This document shows positions 62,934-64,000 of a DNA stretch of 64,000 bases, piece after piece. Source of the stretch: Cladorhizidae sp. MBARI D1340-BT2 (lineage: Eukaryota > Porifera > Demospongiae > Poecilosclerida > Cladorhizidae); assembly GCA_028752905.1 (NCBI GenBank), contig JAQNBH010000002.1, positions 36,858,075 to 36,922,074 on the forward strand. Reading direction: 5' to 3'. The notes beneath the pieces were generated by a model, which was given only the letters and a program-made list of their open reading frames with translations, searched no databases and was not told where the DNA came from. Position 1 is the stretch's first letter, and every line of letters begins with the position of its first letter. Made by a program: the position numbers and the translations under genes.

Positions 62934-63450
62934 TTGGATAACCACATGCACGTGGTAGAAAGAATGGCAGATTTGGCCCCTCCAAGAGCTAAGAAGGCTA
63001 AAAGGAGTGCTCCAGTTAGCTGTGTATCAGCAGAGGAACGTGCCAAGCAATTCAAAGAAGACTTTTATGCTGACACTGACAGTGGCGTGTTGTTCTGCAA
63101 ATATTGTGAGCATAGCAGAGATTTCTCAAGAGTTGACCCTGTAAAGGATCAGCTGAAGAGTAAGAAGCAACAGCACCAGGAAAAAGCTGAAGGAAACTCA
63201 GAATAGTGCATAGCCCTAATCCGCTTGTTTTGTACGACTACTGGGGTGGCGTGCAGGATCGGCTTCCTACTCTTTGCTCTACTGCAAGAGATGCTATGTG
63301 GCTGCCTGTGACCTCAGTGGATGTGGAGAGAAGCTGCTCCCAATACAAGCATCTTCTCAGTGATAGAAAGGGAGAGATTTACTGAGAACACTGAGCGACT
63401 AATGATGCTTTATTACAATGGAGACGTAGAGGGACAGTTTAATGTTTAGT
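62934..63450 (+). pseudogene. internally deleted hAT-type transposase relic (BED-like finger joined to dimerisation domain)
   Basis: The first part (62934-63206) gives MADLAPPRAKKAKRSAPVSC, then a BED/CGGBP1-like finger, GVLFCKYCEHSRDFSRVDPV and KDQLKSKKQQHQEKA. The first zinc-ligand His expected in KDHL is Gln here. After a stop, about 63215-63385 reads NPLVLYDYWGGVQDRLPTL and DAMWLPVTSVDVERSCSQYK, then HLLSDRKGE, the hAT C-terminal dimerisation domain. A shift then gives FTENTERLMMLYYNGDVEG and a stop. The catalytic RNase H-like core is absent. hAT transposases move by cut and paste; this copy cannot. It lies between two blocks of the same 34-bp array. Confidence 0.8.
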
Positions 63451-63531
63451 TAGTTGTTGTTTTTCCCTTCCTTTCTCGTGAGAAAGTGGACAGTTTTTGT
63501 TTTTCACTCAAACTATTATTTGCATTTGCAA

Positions 63532-64000
63532 TTAAGGGGGCTAAGCTTCATTCACCAGGCAGCAATTAGGGGGGGGGGGGTAAGCTTCATTCACCAGGCA
63601 GCAATTAAGGGGGCCAAGCTTCATTCACCAGGCAGCAATTCAATTAAGGGGGCTAAGCTTCATTCACCAGGCAGCAATTAAGGGGGCTAAGCTTCATTCA
63701 CCAGGCAGCAATTAAGGGGGCTAAGCTTCATTCACCAGGCAGCAATTAAGGGGGCCAAGCTTCATTCACCAGGCAGCAATTCAATTAAGGGGGCTAAGCT
63801 TCATTCACCAGGCAGCAATTAAGGGGGCTAAGCTTCATTCACCAGGCAGCAATTAAGGGGGCTAAGCTTCATTCACCAGGCAGCAATTAAGGGGGCTAAG
63901 CTTCATTCACCAGGCAGCAATTAAGGGGGCTAAGCTTCATTCACCAGGCAGCAATTAAGGGGGCTAAGCTTCATTCACACCAGGCAGAAATTAAGGGGGC
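63532..64000. repeat. 34-bp minisatellite, right block, continues past window end
   Basis: Same unit and phase as the left block. Copies with an extra CAATT (GCAATTCAATTAAGG) at about 63635 and 63776 are 141 bp apart (4x34+5), a block duplication. One copy has a long G run near 63568-63580. Confidence 0.95.

Overview
The window is nuclear DNA from an animal, most likely a non-bilaterian and probably a sponge. The best evidence is a decayed nuclear copy of mitochondrial DNA at about 56.6-60.7 kb. Its COX1, COX3 and ND4 remnants align only if TGA is read as Trp, AGA/AGG as Arg and ATA as Ile. That is translation table 4, used by sponges, cnidarians and placozoans. It excludes the bilaterian invertebrate code (AGR = Ser, ATA = Met) and the vertebrate code (AGR = stop). 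Choosing a sponge over a cnidarian is inference.

Only two ordinary protein genes can be supported, and they converge. The first (+ strand) is the 3' part of a TTC1-like tetratricopeptide gene: exons 7055-7144, 7454-7512, 37082-37136 and 43405-43520, with all phases matching. The second (- strand) is a phosphomannomutase gene (PMM1/PMM2 family): last exon 44083-44699 and an upstream exon 45186-45300 that runs into a 100-N gap. Their stop codons lie about 560 bp apart.

Roughly three quarters of the window is tandem repeat. At least a dozen arrays with unrelated units are present. In order: 38/39 bp (1-6971), 33 bp (7161-7398), 17 bp (7605-8712), 37 bp (8959-36907, about 755 copies, 28 kb, inside one TTC1 intron), TTA/CTA triplets (37267-38297), 40 bp (38815-38994), 51 bp (39231-41468), 30/27 bp (41881-42578), 44 bp (45401-51465, abutting PMM), 31 bp (52242-53103), 25 bp (53200-53301), 10-20 bp (53798-54032), about 43 bp (55434-55625), 25 bp (59138-59478, arisen inside the COX3 pseudogene), 29 bp (60840-60940) and 34 bp (62086-62806 and 63532-64000). 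The 37-bp and 38/39-bp arrays have higher-order structure: rare variants recur at offsets that are whole multiples of the unit, corrected for visible indels.

From 51 to 64 kb I see no intact gene, only relics. They are a Ulp1/C48-peptidase-like coding relic with a large insertion, a LINE-like RT tail, the mitochondrial insertion (ND4, COX3, COX1), a roughly 0.76-kb inverted-repeat element lying among the mitochondrial pieces, and an internally deleted hAT transposase (BED finger joined to the dimerisation domain) set within a 34-bp array.

I see no coordinated multi-gene system such as an operon, a defence island or a CRISPR array. The unusual biology here is repeat biology: a conserved gene whose last introns have been inflated to about 30 kb and 6 kb by minisatellites, and a minisatellite that grew out of a mitochondrial gene fragment.
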